NCBI GenBank assembly: GCA_013399855.1
Contig: VXAY01001093.1
Span: forward strand, 910,440-974,439
Source of the DNA: Oxyruncus cristatus
Lineage: Eukaryota; Chordata; Aves; Passeriformes; Cotingidae
Length of the DNA stretch: 64,000 nt
Direction: 5' to 3'
Of the stretch, positions 10,563 to 23,268 are shown piece by piece. The notes beneath the pieces were generated by a model, which worked only from the letters and a program-made list of their open reading frames with translations, did not search any database and was not told the origin of the DNA. Both the position numbers and the translations under genes were made by a program. The stretch's first letter is position 1, and the number at the start of each line of letters is the position of its first letter.

Positions 10563-10784
10563 TCAGGTTAAAAACATTGTCCCTTGTCCTGTCACTATTT
10601 GCCTGTACAAAAATCCCTCTTCCTCCTTTTTATAAGCCCCCTTATGGTACTGGAACCCTGCAATTAAGTCTCCCTGAAGTCTTCTCTTTTCCACACTGAA
10701 TAACATCAGTTCCCTAAGCCTGTCTTCATGAGAGAGATGCTCCAGCCCTTGGATCGTCTTCATGGTGCTCTGGATTTGCTGCAA
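10563..10784 (-). pseudogene. CR1 ORF2 fragment after the RT domain
   Basis: A 73-codon open piece contains QGLEHLSHEDRLRELMLFS, then VEKRRLQGDLIAGFQYHKGAY, the typical CR1 order ([29 protein letters not shown]-like in the family). The downstream [10 protein letters not shown] and HWNRLPRE blocks are lost from this frame by mutation. No genuine start codon is involved. It is a remnant of the 2.3-kb CR1 around it. Confidence 0.9.
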
Positions 10785-10960
10785 GAGGTCCCCACCTTTC
10801 TTGTGCTGAGGACCCCAGAGCTGACTTCATCACTTTGGGTGAGGTCTTATGAGGACAGGGTAGAGGGGCAGAATCAGCTCCCTTGACCTACTGGTCACAT
10901 CTTCTTTGATGTAGCCTAGGATGTGGTTGGCCTTCTAGGCTGCAAGCACACCCTGTTGGC

Positions 10961-11589
10961 TTATGTCCAGCTTTTCACCCACCAGAACCCCCAGGTTCTT
11001 CTCTGTTGTGCTGGTGTCAATGACTTCTTCTCCCAGTCTGTATTTGTGTCTGGGATTTCCCCAACCCAGGTCCAGACCTTGCACCTGAACTTGTTGGACT
11101 TTATGAGGTTCTCATGGGCCTCATTCTCAACTTTATCCAGGTCTCTCGGGATGGTATCCATTCCTTCTGTTGTGTTAATTGAACCACTCAGCTTCAAGTC
11201 ATCTGCAAACTTGCTGAGGGCACACTTGATCTCACTGTCTATGTCATTGATGAAGACATGAAGAGCACTGGTCCCAAGACAGAGCCCTGAGGGATACTGC
11301 TTGTCAGAGGCTTCCACCTGGACTTAGAGCCATTGACCACAACTCTCTGGCTGTGTCCATCCTGCCAGTTCCTTATCCACTGAATAGTCCATCCATCAAA
11401 TCTGGGTATCTGTAATTTGGAGATAAGGATGTCATGTGGGACCATCCTGAAGGTATTACAGAAGTCTAAAAAGGTGACATCTGCCAGTCTTCCCTTGATA
11501 ACTGTTACAGTCACTCTACTATAGAAGGTCACCAGATTGGTCAGGCATGATTTGCCCTTAGTAAAGTGGTGTTGGCTGCCTTGGATCAC
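10961..11589 (-). pseudogene. CR1 reverse-transcriptase domain, frameshifted
   Basis: Two overlapping minus-strand frames together cover a CR1 reverse transcriptase. The upstream frame (11239-11589) has [11 protein letters not shown], motif A as [14 protein letters not shown] (normally LDFxKAFDTVPHD, so the second aspartate of the block is replaced by arginine while the first is kept), WIRNWQDG, then [11 protein letters not shown]. The downstream frame (10961-11317) picks up INDIDSEI and LSKFADDLKLSG, which holds the catalytic DD pair. The shift lies just after [11 protein letters not shown], near 11250. With the frameshift and the changed motif A the enzyme is dead. Confidence 0.92.
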
Positions 11590-12640
11590 CTCCTTGATTT
11601 TATGTGCATTAGTGTATCTTCTAGAAGGATCTGCTACATGATCTTCCCAGGCACAGGTGAGGCTTACCAGTCTGAAGTTTCCTGGATCTTCCTTTTTCCC
11701 CTTTTTAAAAATATGAGTGATATTTCCCTTTTTCCAGTCACCAGGGACTTCACCTGACTGTCATGACATTTCAAGTATGATGGAGAGTGGCTTGGCAACA
11801 ACATCAGCCAGTTCCCTCAGACCCTGGGGTGCATGTCATCAGGTTGTATAGACTTGTGGCTAGTCAGCTTCATCATGCTTCACTTGTAGTGGGAAAGACT
11901 TCACTCCCCACACACCCATCAGGTGTGGATCAGGGATTTGAGAGAAGTGGGAAGCCTGACTGCCAGTGAAGACTGAGGCAAAGAACTCTGACTACCTCAG
12001 CCTTCTCTGTATCAGTTGACAGTTCACAATTCTTGCTTCTGTTGGGAACTACACTCTCCTTGTCCTTTCTTCTCTGACCTATGAGCTTATAGAATCCCTT
12101 CTCATTATTCTTCACGTCCCATACCAAGTCCTGTTCCAGCTTTGGTTTTCCTAACTCCATCCCTACATATTCAAACAGTACCTCTGTACTCTTCCCAGGA
12201 CCTGTCCCTGCTCCCACTGGCTGTGCAATTTTTTCTTACTCCTCAATTCAGGAGCAGATCCTTCCTCATTCATGGTGGATCTGCCTTGCTTGATTTCCTA
12301 CACACTGGGATGAAGAGCTCTTGAGTTACCACATCTGGTCAGCCCCTCTGTCCTCAAGGACAACTACCCAGGGGATATCATTAACCAACTCCTTAAACAG
12401 ATGGAATTTTGCTCTTGCAAGCTGCAAGGTCTTGACTTTGCTCCTTTGCAGGCTATGCTTCTTGAAATCACAAACTCATCGAGGGTGTGATCACTTCATC
12501 CCAGGCTGCAACTATCTTAGCTCCTTTAATGAGCTCATCTGCACTAGTAAATGTCAGGTCCAGTAACAAATTTGTCAATAAAGTCACAGTCTGAAATCTT
12601 TATCAGGGCTGTAATGCCTTTGCAAGAAGATAAGCAGGTG

Positions 12641-14249
12641 GAATTACTTCCTCATAAAGTCAAAAGGGTGCTGGGTACTTCATATTTACCCACTGTTCTG
12701 ACCAAACATGCCCGTTTATTCCAGGGAAAGGAAACAACCTCCACAGTAGCAGTACAATAACCATTACACAGAATTTCAGAGGTGCACACATGAACAAAAG
12801 CATGGATACGGTGTTTCAGTTCCATGAACTGTTTAGTCCAAATTTTTTACGTGATCACAGTGTATGTTCTAGTGATGATTAAGATGTAGATAATTGTGCA
12901 CCCTGGTGCTGAGCAACACAAAACAGCTCTTTTCAAGCACTTATCTCTTTTTTCTTATATTTATATCTTGCAACTACAACCACTTTAGTAAGGAGTTCCA
13001 CAGCTCTGTTTTCTACACTAAGTAAGAGTTCACTTGGGCTATATTTAAATTCTGGGACAAGAGTCAACATGTAACTGCTTGTTCATCTGGACTATGGAGT
13101 CTTTAAAAGTGAAAGAAGGGATAGAACATATGAATGTCGTGTCCAAACCTGAATTAAGATGCATCCTGAGATTTACATCAAGATCTGGGATCCTAAATTT
13201 CTCACTCAAGATCTGAGGACCATCCAGATATATTTAGCTTTTGAATATCATACCTATGGTTCAAATGCTTAGAGGGGGTGTCCGCTGTCTGTCAAAAATG
13301 CCTAGAATCTGGGATCATCTAGTTGATTTGAAATGAAAATAAAATGCCCATAATGGAGGATGCTTTTCAAAAACAGCATTTTGTTTTTCGTGACACCTAC
13401 CCCAGTGTATGTACACACTGTGAGGTTTAAGACATCCATATACAAGAAAAATACAGAGAGCATATGTATATTTAGAGACCTACTAAACTTCCTTGAATTT
13501 GAATTAAAGACTTCACTGTAATTGGCTAAAAATATTTAAAGCATATTTTAGAATATAATAGTTACACAGATTTGTTAACTCAGAGAATAACAACAGGCAG
13601 ATTTTTTAAGATATTTATATAAACCTCATCATTCAAAGGAGAGAGTACACAGAAGGATGCCATTAAAATTTGAATACATGTTTTTGCCCTAATTTGTTGC
13701 AGTATTTTTATATAATTACAATTCACACAATAGTTTCACACACTTTTGCTGATACTGTAATGTACCCATCTTTTATTGTGGAAGTTGAATGAGGGGAAAG
13801 GAAATTTTGTTCCTGCAAGAGACCAAGTAAAGGCTGAATTCCTACTTCAACTACATTCCCCAAAAAATAATTTTTTGGGATTTGCTTGGGGGATGAAAGT
13901 ATATAAATGTATAATAGCAAATATTGAAACTGTGTGCATAATACATAGCCACAATAGTGTTCAGTGTTTTACCCACTGTTTAATCAGCCTTTTTTTCTGG
14001 CCATGTTCTTCTGCATTTCCATATCCTTCTGTATTATCCATCAGACAAAACTGAATATGAAATGAGAGTTTAAGAAGTAAAGAAAGTGCCTAAATATACT
14101 CCTAGAAAGGCATAATAAAGGCTGCAAAAGCAGGACAGAATATAAACCTACTGTAACGGTGGCAAAGGTAGCAATGATGGGTCTTCTTCCTGTGTATCTG
14201 TGCTGCAAGGATAAAATCACTTTCAGGCTGAAGCTCAGTAGAGAGAGCT
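12641..14249. other. Unique AT-rich non-coding sequence
   Basis: No gene or repeat is recognised. The first few tens of bases could still belong to the decayed 5' end of the CR1. A short frame at 13776-14054 plus has no motif. Confidence 0.5.
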
Positions 14250-14335
14250 GGGAATCACAGAATCATAGAATGTGCTGAGTTGGAAGGGACCCATCAGGAT
14301 CATGGAGATCAACTCACTGCAGTTACAGGCACACC
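14250..14335 (-). mobile_element. CR1 LINE 3' end, very short
   Basis: About 85 bases of CR1 3' UTR in minus orientation: the tail 'aatcacagaatcatagaat' followed by 'gctgagttggaagggacccatcaggatcatggagatcaac'. This matches the 2036-2100 copy closely, so the two belong to the same 3' UTR subfamily. It is strongly 5'-truncated. Confidence 0.88.
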
Positions 14336-17300
14336 CACTTGAGCAACAATATCAGTGATATTTATTTAAAATATTTTTGCAAGGAAGTTTTTTCATAAGC
14401 GATGGCTTTTCAACAAATTAATAAGGTTATGAAACATGACTAAAACTCCCTCAGGAGAAAAAGTTACAAAGAAAAGATTCTGAACATTAACAAAACCTCA
14501 GTCTTTTGATTTGCAGCTTCAGTCCCAACCTTTTCCACCTAATGAACCCCACTGTCCATCTTTAGATTCGGTTTGTTCTTGTCATTCTTCATCAAATAGA
14601 CGTAAGCATGTTAAGGTGTCCTTTTCATTCACTGGAATTGTCCTAAAATGGCAGTCAAGTATTTCAACAACCTGCTCTTTGTTAATGACTAGCAGTACTT
14701 TAGCTATTTAATGACATTAGTTGTTCTTAGGAATGGCCAGAGAAAGATGACTGGCCATGACGGTACCAGAAATACTGACCTGGCAATATGTGTGACAGTG
14801 GCAGTTAAGATTATGCTGAGACCCAAGATCCAAAACCATTTTAAAATCACTAGTATTCTAATCAGATTTTAAATCTTCAGAAAGGATTCCTGATAACCTC
14901 TGATGCATCTCAGCCTTATCATTTATGTAAGGAATGCTTTCCTTGGGTCAGATCCCCAGTTTCTGAAAAAAACTTTGGCTTGAAACAAATTTCAAGCTTC
15001 TGTACATACCATAAAGATTTTAAAATTTCCCTTCTTCCTTCCTTTTTTATTATTTAGTTCTTTAACAATCCAATTCTTTTATAAAACTCTTACATTGAGA
15101 AAATTATTCTCATTTTATTACATTTGCTTTCCAGCTTCATTTTTTTTTAAATCATTTTTTAAAGTTTGAGATCATAAGGCTGTAAGAACTTATTAGGAAC
15201 AGAAAAGTTATTTTAGAATAGAAGCTATTCTTCTTTATTTAAGATGTTTAGAGAAAAATACACAAAAACCCCCCGCTTGAAAAAGAGTTTGCCATTATTT
15301 CCTTCAATTAAGCAATGTCATTTTCTTAAAATCCGTGGTAATCTGTTGATGTCATTCTGGTTTTAGTCATACAAACTTATAAATTCTACAACTCCAATGA
15401 CATATCAACATCTCTGTGAAGTAAGACTATCTCTTCCAAATAGCATATAAATCATGTGATTTAATAGTTTCTATAGTAACAATTCTTTCTTTTTTTTTTT
15501 AATTGAACAATGGAGTAAATAGCTGTACACAATGTCCAAGGGTTATTAACTGCAATAAAATTGTGGTACCCTCCCTCCAAATTTCCTCCTTAATTAAAAA
15601 TGATAGTTTTATGTCTTGTACCAAGAAATGTCCAGTTTTTGGAGCAATCAACAGTTTCAAGAGTGCAACGACAGAAAAAAACATGCTAAAATCATGAAAA
15701 TACAAATTCCTTCAACTTCAGATTTTAAATAAATCAACGTTATGAAAAATTTGATTGCTACCATCAGTTATAGAAATAAAATAAGCAAATAAATCCTGAA
15801 TTCAAAACCTTGAACATTCAGAATTGATGATCTACTTGCATGTTTAAGAAATAATATTTTTTTTTAATGTCAGGAAGTACATGTATTCTTTCACATGTAG
15901 TATTTGGCCTGAGCAAGACTTACTGCCTTTACGGTCTTTGACAAGTGCTGCAAAACCAATTCCACCACAAAAATCTTCGTCATACTGTGTACTGTAGTAC
16001 ATTTAAGAATGTGCTGTTTTTGCCAATTTTTTTTATATAAAATACCCTAATTCTATCTTTATACATGCTGAACAGGAAATCTTAGCAACAATTTCATTAC
16101 ACAAACAGCAATAATCTAAGGAGCTTTGTCATGACTTTTGTCAAACACTGTCCTCCACACCTGATCTCTTCACTCTTTTCTTTTTACTGAAGCAGAACAC
16201 ATACCGTTTTTGACTCTGAGTTCAGTTTATTTCTTAAAGACAGGAAAAACTTGAAAATAGGCTATGCATTGGTTAGTGTTTTACAAATAAATGTAGAAAC
16301 ACATACTTTTATATCTTAAGAAGAGAGCTACTGCTGAATCCTAGGTTTTATATGCATATGCATCTGTTGTTAAAAACTACTATTAAAATTGGTAGATACT
16401 TAACAACTTCAAGCTGAAATGTTTACACAGAACCTTTAGAACAAAACTATTTGATCTGAGACTGAAACACAAGCTTTGATTCTGAACAGCCTTTTCTGCA
16501 TCCATGTTTCAGGGCCTAAAAATGTGCATATGTCCTTTTTAAAACTTAGTCCTTCGCTTTCAAAAACTACAGACCCACAAATAGCAGCTGTATGTGCTAA
16601 TTTTGTCTTCTGAAAATAAGACTGACTAAATACCTCCAAAGTATTATTGAGATTTAGTGATCTTCAAAAGTTTTTTTCCCTCCACATCTTTAATTCAGAC
16701 ATACACATCAGTGTAAATGTGTGGTTTAATTCCATCGTGAATTTGGACTGAAATATAGATTAGCAAAATTGGAAACAGCTGTATGAGAAACTACTTTCCT
16801 CTTCCATTTTTAGTATTGTATCCCAATATAAACTCCATCATTTTAGTATAAAGTGATACCCCCCACTCTCCTCATCCAGATGTTTATGGATTTTTCACAT
16901 AATCTTCAGTGAAATTGCCAAAATCAACAAAAAGTCTTTACATGTAAATTCAACATATTGTTTCATGTTCATCATGGCCTTTTCTGCCACAGTGCCAATC
17001 CTCATTAGATTTCAGATTTACTTCGGTTGACACTGATACAGAAAAGGACTCTGACTCATCATCTCATTGTGGGCTTGGTTTTTATTTAATTTATTTTTGT
17101 CTGATTCATGAACTGTTGAAATTCTAAAAATGGTTCATGAATTGCTTGGGAGATGAGAAAATTAATAATAACGATCCAATTTACTGTACATTGAAATGAA
17201 CTGATTATCATGCAATATACCGACAGACTTCTTCATGGTAAATGAGTCCTATAGACAGAGGTTTTGTTTCCCTTCATACTGGACACATCATTATACTGTA

Positions 17301-20300
17301 AAATAATCATTAAGCTCTTAGGCCAAGATCCAGCAAAGTGCTTAAGCACTTGCCTAATTATAAGTTTATGCAAACCCTAAAGTGAGACTGCAGAAGAGTT
17401 AAATTATATTTTTATTATAGCTGTGACAAACTTAAGAGATAAACGTATGCCGAAGAATTTTGGTGCAGCTTTTGTACATCTAAGGATGAGCAGTACTATA
17501 AAAATTCACTATGAAATGATTTTTAGTAGTCTATTTTCATATTTTTATATACGGAAATATTTGTCATTTTAAAATGTCTGTAACATTAGCCATTCCCTGG
17601 GAGGTCAAGGGATTCACCTCCAACTGACCACAACCAAATAATTGGTAATTATCCTATTGAGAATAGTTTTACAGAGCTTGATTTATCAGATGATTGAGAA
17701 AGATGCAATACTGCATTTTGCTTTTCAGAGATAAATTAGGCTAGATGATTCTCTTTTAGAAGCTGAACCATCCATTTGCCTATGCAAAAAATTATATAAT
17801 TATGAGAAGCACAAAAGAGAGATAGCTTTATAGATTTTATCATTTTATTTTTAGCAGAACTAGTGGTACATATATAACTTACTCTTATTCTAATGATTTC
17901 TGTAGCCTAGGAATTTTCCTGAGTCATAACCTCTCAATGCAGCTTTACATTTTCTTTTAGATCACTACTTTACATGTGTAGCCTGTTTATGAATTGGAAT
18001 AGACTACTGTAAGCAAAAGGAGGTATTTAGTGCAGGTAAACAGACATTCCAGCACAGCGCGTTATCTTGCTTAACATTTAGGCAGCTAAGTCTCGAAAGT
18101 GGAATGTGGAATACTGAATTAAATGCTGAGGGTCACTGAAGTTTTTATGGCGTTAGACCGAAGTTCAAACCAATCAACTGTGCTGATCAAGGAGCTGCCT
18201 ACAAGAAATTTATATGGAATTTCAGAGAAGAAGGATATGTCATGAACACTGTTCCTTTCCATCACTTAGGCATTTTATCAGTCAGGTTTCTGCCTGAATA
18301 TTTTCCTAAGAGGTCATTATGCAAGGACTAGATAAATATTATCAAGGCTCAAACGACCATAACATATGAAAACCATCAAGAGAAATCACTAAACTTTTCA
18401 CTGTAACCTCAAGTTCATAAAATAAAGGACCTTACCGCTACAGTTTAGCTATTTTTGCACCAGCTAGTACATCTAATGTGGAACCTCCTCCTAAAGGAGT
18501 AAGTTGAGTGTTATTGAGGCATACTTACTAAATCAACCCTCAATGGAATCACTGGTATTTGCCTTGAGCATGAGGGATTATGAAGGATTCAGGAAGCTCA
18601 GGACAGATATTTCCTTCATATCACAGGTAGAAACACAGGGGGTTTTGCTCCCAGAATACTAAAGCATTAAAGCATATCTAATTCGTTAAATGAGTTTCCT
18701 AAAAAGCATTGTGTTGTCTAACAGACTAGAATGCAGACAACCTCCATCGCCTGATGCAGGCTCTCAGATAGGTAGCTTGGCTTATCCTGTGGCACAGTAG
18801 ACACCTAAAGTATCTTATTGACCTTTACAGTAAAAGTTGGGATGTGACATATGATTCAGAATTTTACCTTTTTCATTTTCATAGGAACTGAATTGCTAAC
18901 GGTAAATGTCCGATATGAAGTCTTGGATCTCGCTTTGAATATGAAAGAAGTGAGATAAAAGTTGTCAGAGATTAGCATAAAAGTTTCAGAAAACAATAAT
19001 TGAAACCAGAATTCCTACGCTGCTTCTGAAGTTTGATATCCCATGACAATGAGCTTTGATAAATCATTCTAGCTGAGGATCTATTCTTATGCTCTTTACA
19101 GAGTATGTGTAATAAATCAATACACTGACAGATTTAAGAAAACCTCTCATTCTGCCTTCATTGCACGAGATATCTTTGAAATACAGTTAAATCTTTTTTC
19201 AGTACTGGAAGTCTTCCACTGAGTGATGTGTATAGAACATTGCTGCCTTCCTCAGTAACACAAATATTCAGAGAAAATGTACCATTCTCTGTTCAGTTTT
19301 ATTTAACTAATTTTTTTCTACATCACCTAAACCAATCACTACAAGTACTTCTAGTGTTGTATGTTAACACCTGATCTAATATATAAAAATTATATAAAAG
19401 ATCATTAATTTATGTTAAATTATTCTTAATAAATATGATATAGCATGTAAAACCTCATCTCTGAGTAACAGAAACACAAGAGAGAGGAAAAGATAAACAA
19501 TAAAAATAAGACATGATCTGATGCAATATTAGAAGAGACAAAAACTTAGTTTGGAAAGATCCATTAGGGTTGTTTCAGATAGAACAATGTACATTGCAAG
19601 AAATGGTATTACTTAAAACAGAAGCACTGCCCAACATTTAATCTCTGTTCTCAACACTAATTCTGTTTGCTATTTCACTTCAATTTATGTTTAACTACAT
19701 TTCAGTAAAACAGGACTATACACTTTCTTATCTGTCCTGCCTTTTTTTTTTCACATGAAGACAAAAACTTTTGAGCTGAAGCGGGGAGGATTAGGAGTTG
19801 TGTCTCTTAGATGAACTATGAATAAAAACTCTTCTTAACAACCAACACGTACAAAATTCTTCTCAGTGTTAAATAATTCTTATTGCAACAGCATCCAGAA
19901 GTCTTGGACATACATAAGGATCCCTGTTCACCATGCACTTTGCAAACTACTCAGTAAAAACATGGTCTCTTACACCAAAGAATTAGAATTACAGGAAACT
20001 AGCTTGCTCAATTCTTTTTCCACAGATACATGCAAAATAAGGAAACTTTTTTCTTTCTTGAATTCAGGCCTTCTCACATTGAGAACAAGAACATAAGTTT
20101 TTAACAAAGGTCAATCCTAGACACATATAAATGTTTTTTTTAATTTTCCTTTTTGTTACGTGTGTTTGCATAATGACTCCTTGGGTGTTTCATCTTTTAG
20201 AGAACCCAATAATTTCACAAAAAACAGACACGGGCTTCCCTGTCTCCCCAGCTTTGAGGATGGCAAAACACATGTTAGTGAATTTAAACTGTATTCCTTC

Positions 20301-22924
20301 AGCATTCCTTTAGCGTTCACCAACACACCATTATATAAAGTGAAGCATAGGAAAATATAGGGCTATACTTGAATTAAACTGTCTGAATATTTTTTCATAG
20401 CATTTTTTAAAAAGAGTCAGAAATTACTGCATTTGATTTTTTTAATAAAGCGTTTTGAAAGCAGACTGACTCATAGAACTGCTGCACAGTTGTGTGTATT
20501 TCTTAGTACAAACTGTTTTCTGAGGATGCAACAAACTTGTAAAAAATAGCTAAATTTTTCTTTGCAGTGCTTTAATAAAGACAGAGAAAACCAAGGAATT
20601 TAAGAAGACAAAATGTACGTGATAAACAAAAGGCTTGCAGTTCTGCTAGACTAATAATTAAATTACCTTTCTGCTCCTTTGTAAGCACAGTTGCCACACA
20701 AAGACACAGTCTCACCAAATTGATCCAATATTTTGGTAATAGGAAGTGTTCGATGTTTTGCTTATATATTATAATAACTGAACTGAAAGATATCTGGTTT
20801 GGAAATGGAGGAGGTCTGCAAGTACCTGAGGTGTACGTGAACAACCACTATCCATTTCCAATGCCTTAGTACGTGCAAGTCAAACCACCTCTGTATGTTT
20901 GCACAGTTACCCATGTTATCTATTTTATCCCATGAGTAAGTATATTTGCACATATTTGGTGTCTTTTTCACACCCAAATGTTCTCCTTCAAGTATTAGCA
21001 ACCTTTCTCAATAATTAAATCCAAAGAAAAATTTAAGTAAAATTCTTAAGGCAATGATTTAAACAGAAAGTTCAGATAAGAAAGATGATAGATTTTTTTT
21101 TTTCAACAAAAATAGCTCTATTCTATAGAAAAACAGCTTGGATTTCTCAGGCACTAACACATTTTTCCATTAAGAATTCTTCTACAGCCACTCAATTTCT
21201 ATGGGGAATTTTTGCAAATTCTTTTTAGAAAGTTTTAATGATTTCAATAGTTGCACACTTAACTCCAACCATCAGATCAAGTTGGATCTGCAATTTTTCA
21301 GGCCAGAAGTTCACTATTATGTACATCACTAATTATTTTTTCAATACATATGTATATACTGATCATTGGAAGCAGTGATCAGCGGTTATTATAGTTCCAT
21401 CTGACTTTATCTTGCCTCTCAAAATCTAAGCAGGTTTAGAGTAGATAATCAGAGTAGAAGACAAAACAGATGTCTGTTGTAACATAGCAATAGTAGTTAG
21501 AGTGGCATCAATTTTTCCAGCTGGCACTCTATTCTCCAGACCTAGAGCCAAATCTATAGCAAATTATTCAGAACCATGTAAAACCCCCAGGCCTTGAAAA
21601 CGACATTATAATTGCTTGAATTTATCTACTCGTTGTTGACCACAAGATTTTCAGCTCCTATGTATCATGAAAAAATGGTTTTGTACTTATTTGATAAATG
21701 CTTGACAATGAGAAATACAGGAAGTATAAAACAAACAAACAAAAACATAAGGACCTTTGTAACTTCTGTTATTTTAATTTAAACCTCTTGATTTATTCAA
21801 GTACATAAGAGAACTTATTTTATCAGAGAAAACCTGTTATCTTTTCCCACTGACATTTACGCAAGAATTTTAAAAAATACACAAAATCTTCAGAGGAGCG
21901 TCTATAAACAGGGGAAAACAAAAGAATTTAAGACAAAACTTTTTGAAAAGAATTCTAAAAATAAGACAAATCACTTAAGACACAAGTTAGGCTCCATCTA
22001 TAGACTACAATCACAACTTTAGACCTAAGAGCAATTGCTCTCCTTTTTCTTCGTTTTTAGTTTTTTTAATCTTTTGTGCAGCTTCCATAGTTTGAGAAAT
22101 ATTTTCATATGATATACATAACTCCTAATGACTCCAGAGTTCTTAGGCAATATTGTATTGGGAAGAATATGTCACTTTTTTTTTTCTGCTTTTTTAGAAA
22201 TACAAAAGTTAAGCAAGCACAAAGGATCAATTAGTTTAACCTTGTAGGATATGCACATAAGAATACAGTAGACAAAAGGATTTGTGCTGCATATTTCAAC
22301 AACAATATCTACTATTTGGTGGAAAAAATGATTACACCAACTGAGTTTCTAAAGCTTAAATCACGCTGAAGAGAGCAAAATGGTTATAAAATTGAAGATA
22401 TATTGAACATATTTACCGGGTTTTGAGTGTGATAACTAGCATAAACAATGCAACAGAGTAATTACATTTTTATAGGAGTCTCATTCTGTTCTTCCATGTA
22501 GTACGTCAGTACAACATAAAAAAACTATTTGAATACTCCAATGCAAGCCTGCAACATGCATTAAATGCATCTTTGATGACACTCTGAAAGACTAATGCAA
22601 TGTACTCCACCCCCATTATAGGAAATACCTTGGAGTACTAGAGAAAGTTGTGCACAGTGATAATCACAGTGGGTTTGGTGTGGTTGGAAACTAAGGTGCA
22701 GTAACTGTCCTTATTCTAGGTCTAATATCAGAACAGAAATCCTTATAATAAAAATAAGTATATAACCGGGATTTTTAGAGGTGTGACAGCTGAAAGGGGG
22801 AAAACAAAAATTTTGCAATGGTAGAAGTTACAAAATAGACATCATCGGAATTATGCTGCAATTAAAGTTTTGTTTTCACTATTTATAGGTAATCAAAAAT
22901 GACTCCATTTTTTAAAAACCTTTT
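14336..22924. other. Repeat-poor AT-rich non-coding sequence
   Basis: For 8.6 kb I recognise no transposable element or gene. Small features are an 8-bp-stem hairpin (14733-14740 with 14751-14758), a 16-bp perfect palindrome (17336-17351) and scattered T or A runs. All open frames are 90 codons or shorter and lack recognisable motifs. Confidence 0.55.
17336..17351. repeat. Perfect 16-bp palindrome
   Basis: The sequence 'aagtgcttaagcactt' equals its own reverse complement. The surrounding phrase 'gatccagcaaagtgcttaag' recalls a short interspersed repeat common in reptile genomes, in which such a palindromic phrase occurs. That recollection is weak and untested. Confidence 0.5.
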
Positions 22925-23268
22925 GAATGAGTAAAGGAGAATAACTTACCAATGCATACAAATAACCTAAGGGCAGGTGTGGAAAGGATGGGGCCAGACT
23001 CTTTTCAGTGGTGCTCAATAACACGACAGAAAGGAAGGAGAACAAACCAAAGCATAAAAATCTGAATGTGAGGAAAAATTTCTTACTTTGTGGCTGACAG
23101 AACACTGGAACACACTGCCCAGTGAGGTTGTGTGATGTCCTCTGGGGATATTCAAAACCCATCAAGACATGGTCTTGGGCAACCCATTCGGGCTGACCCT
23201 GTTTTTTTGGGCTAGATTATTTTCAGAGGTCCTTTCAAATGTCAAACATTCTTTAATTCTGTGTTTCT
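22925..23268 (+). mobile_element. CR1 LINE 3' end, plus orientation, diverged
   Basis: This is a decayed, 5'-truncated CR1. Recognisable blocks in order are 'gggcaggtgtggaaaggatggggccagactcttttcagtggtg', 'aatgtgaggaaaaatttcttac', 'aacactggaacacactgcccagtgaggttgtg', 'ggatattcaaaaccc', and the 3' UTR 'ctgaccctgtttttttgggctagatta', ending in an 'attctgtgtttct' tail. These correspond to the ORF2 C-terminus (NMRKNFF-like, EHWNxLPREVV-like) and UTR. Together with the copy at 50140-50478 it belongs to the CR1 group with the GACTCTTTTCAGTGGTGC phrase. The minus-strand frame 22893-23165 is a shadow. Confidence 0.88.

Larger units (their letters stand above)
10326..12640 (-). mobile_element. Long, old CR1 LINE (about 2.3 kb, 3' tail to pre-RT region)
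   Basis: This is the longest retrotransposon in the window, in minus orientation. The 3' end is at 10326-10360 ('catagaatggttaggattggaaggaacc', the classic CR1 3' UTR). The element then runs through the ORF2 C-terminus (10563-10784), the KCKVLHL-like region (about 11060-11110), the RT palm (10961-11589, two frames) and the region upstream of RT. There, + strand phrases such as 'gaagactgaggcaaagaa' and 'tacctcagccttctctgtatc', and 'aatgtcaggtccagtaa' near 12550, mark the linker between endonuclease and RT. The 5' end fades near 12600-12660. The endonuclease domain is absent. Many stops and frameshifts show that it is old. Confidence 0.93.

Noticed and set aside
14733..14758. 8-bp perfect stem with 10-base loop
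   Set aside because: Stems of this size are expected many times by chance in 64 kb.
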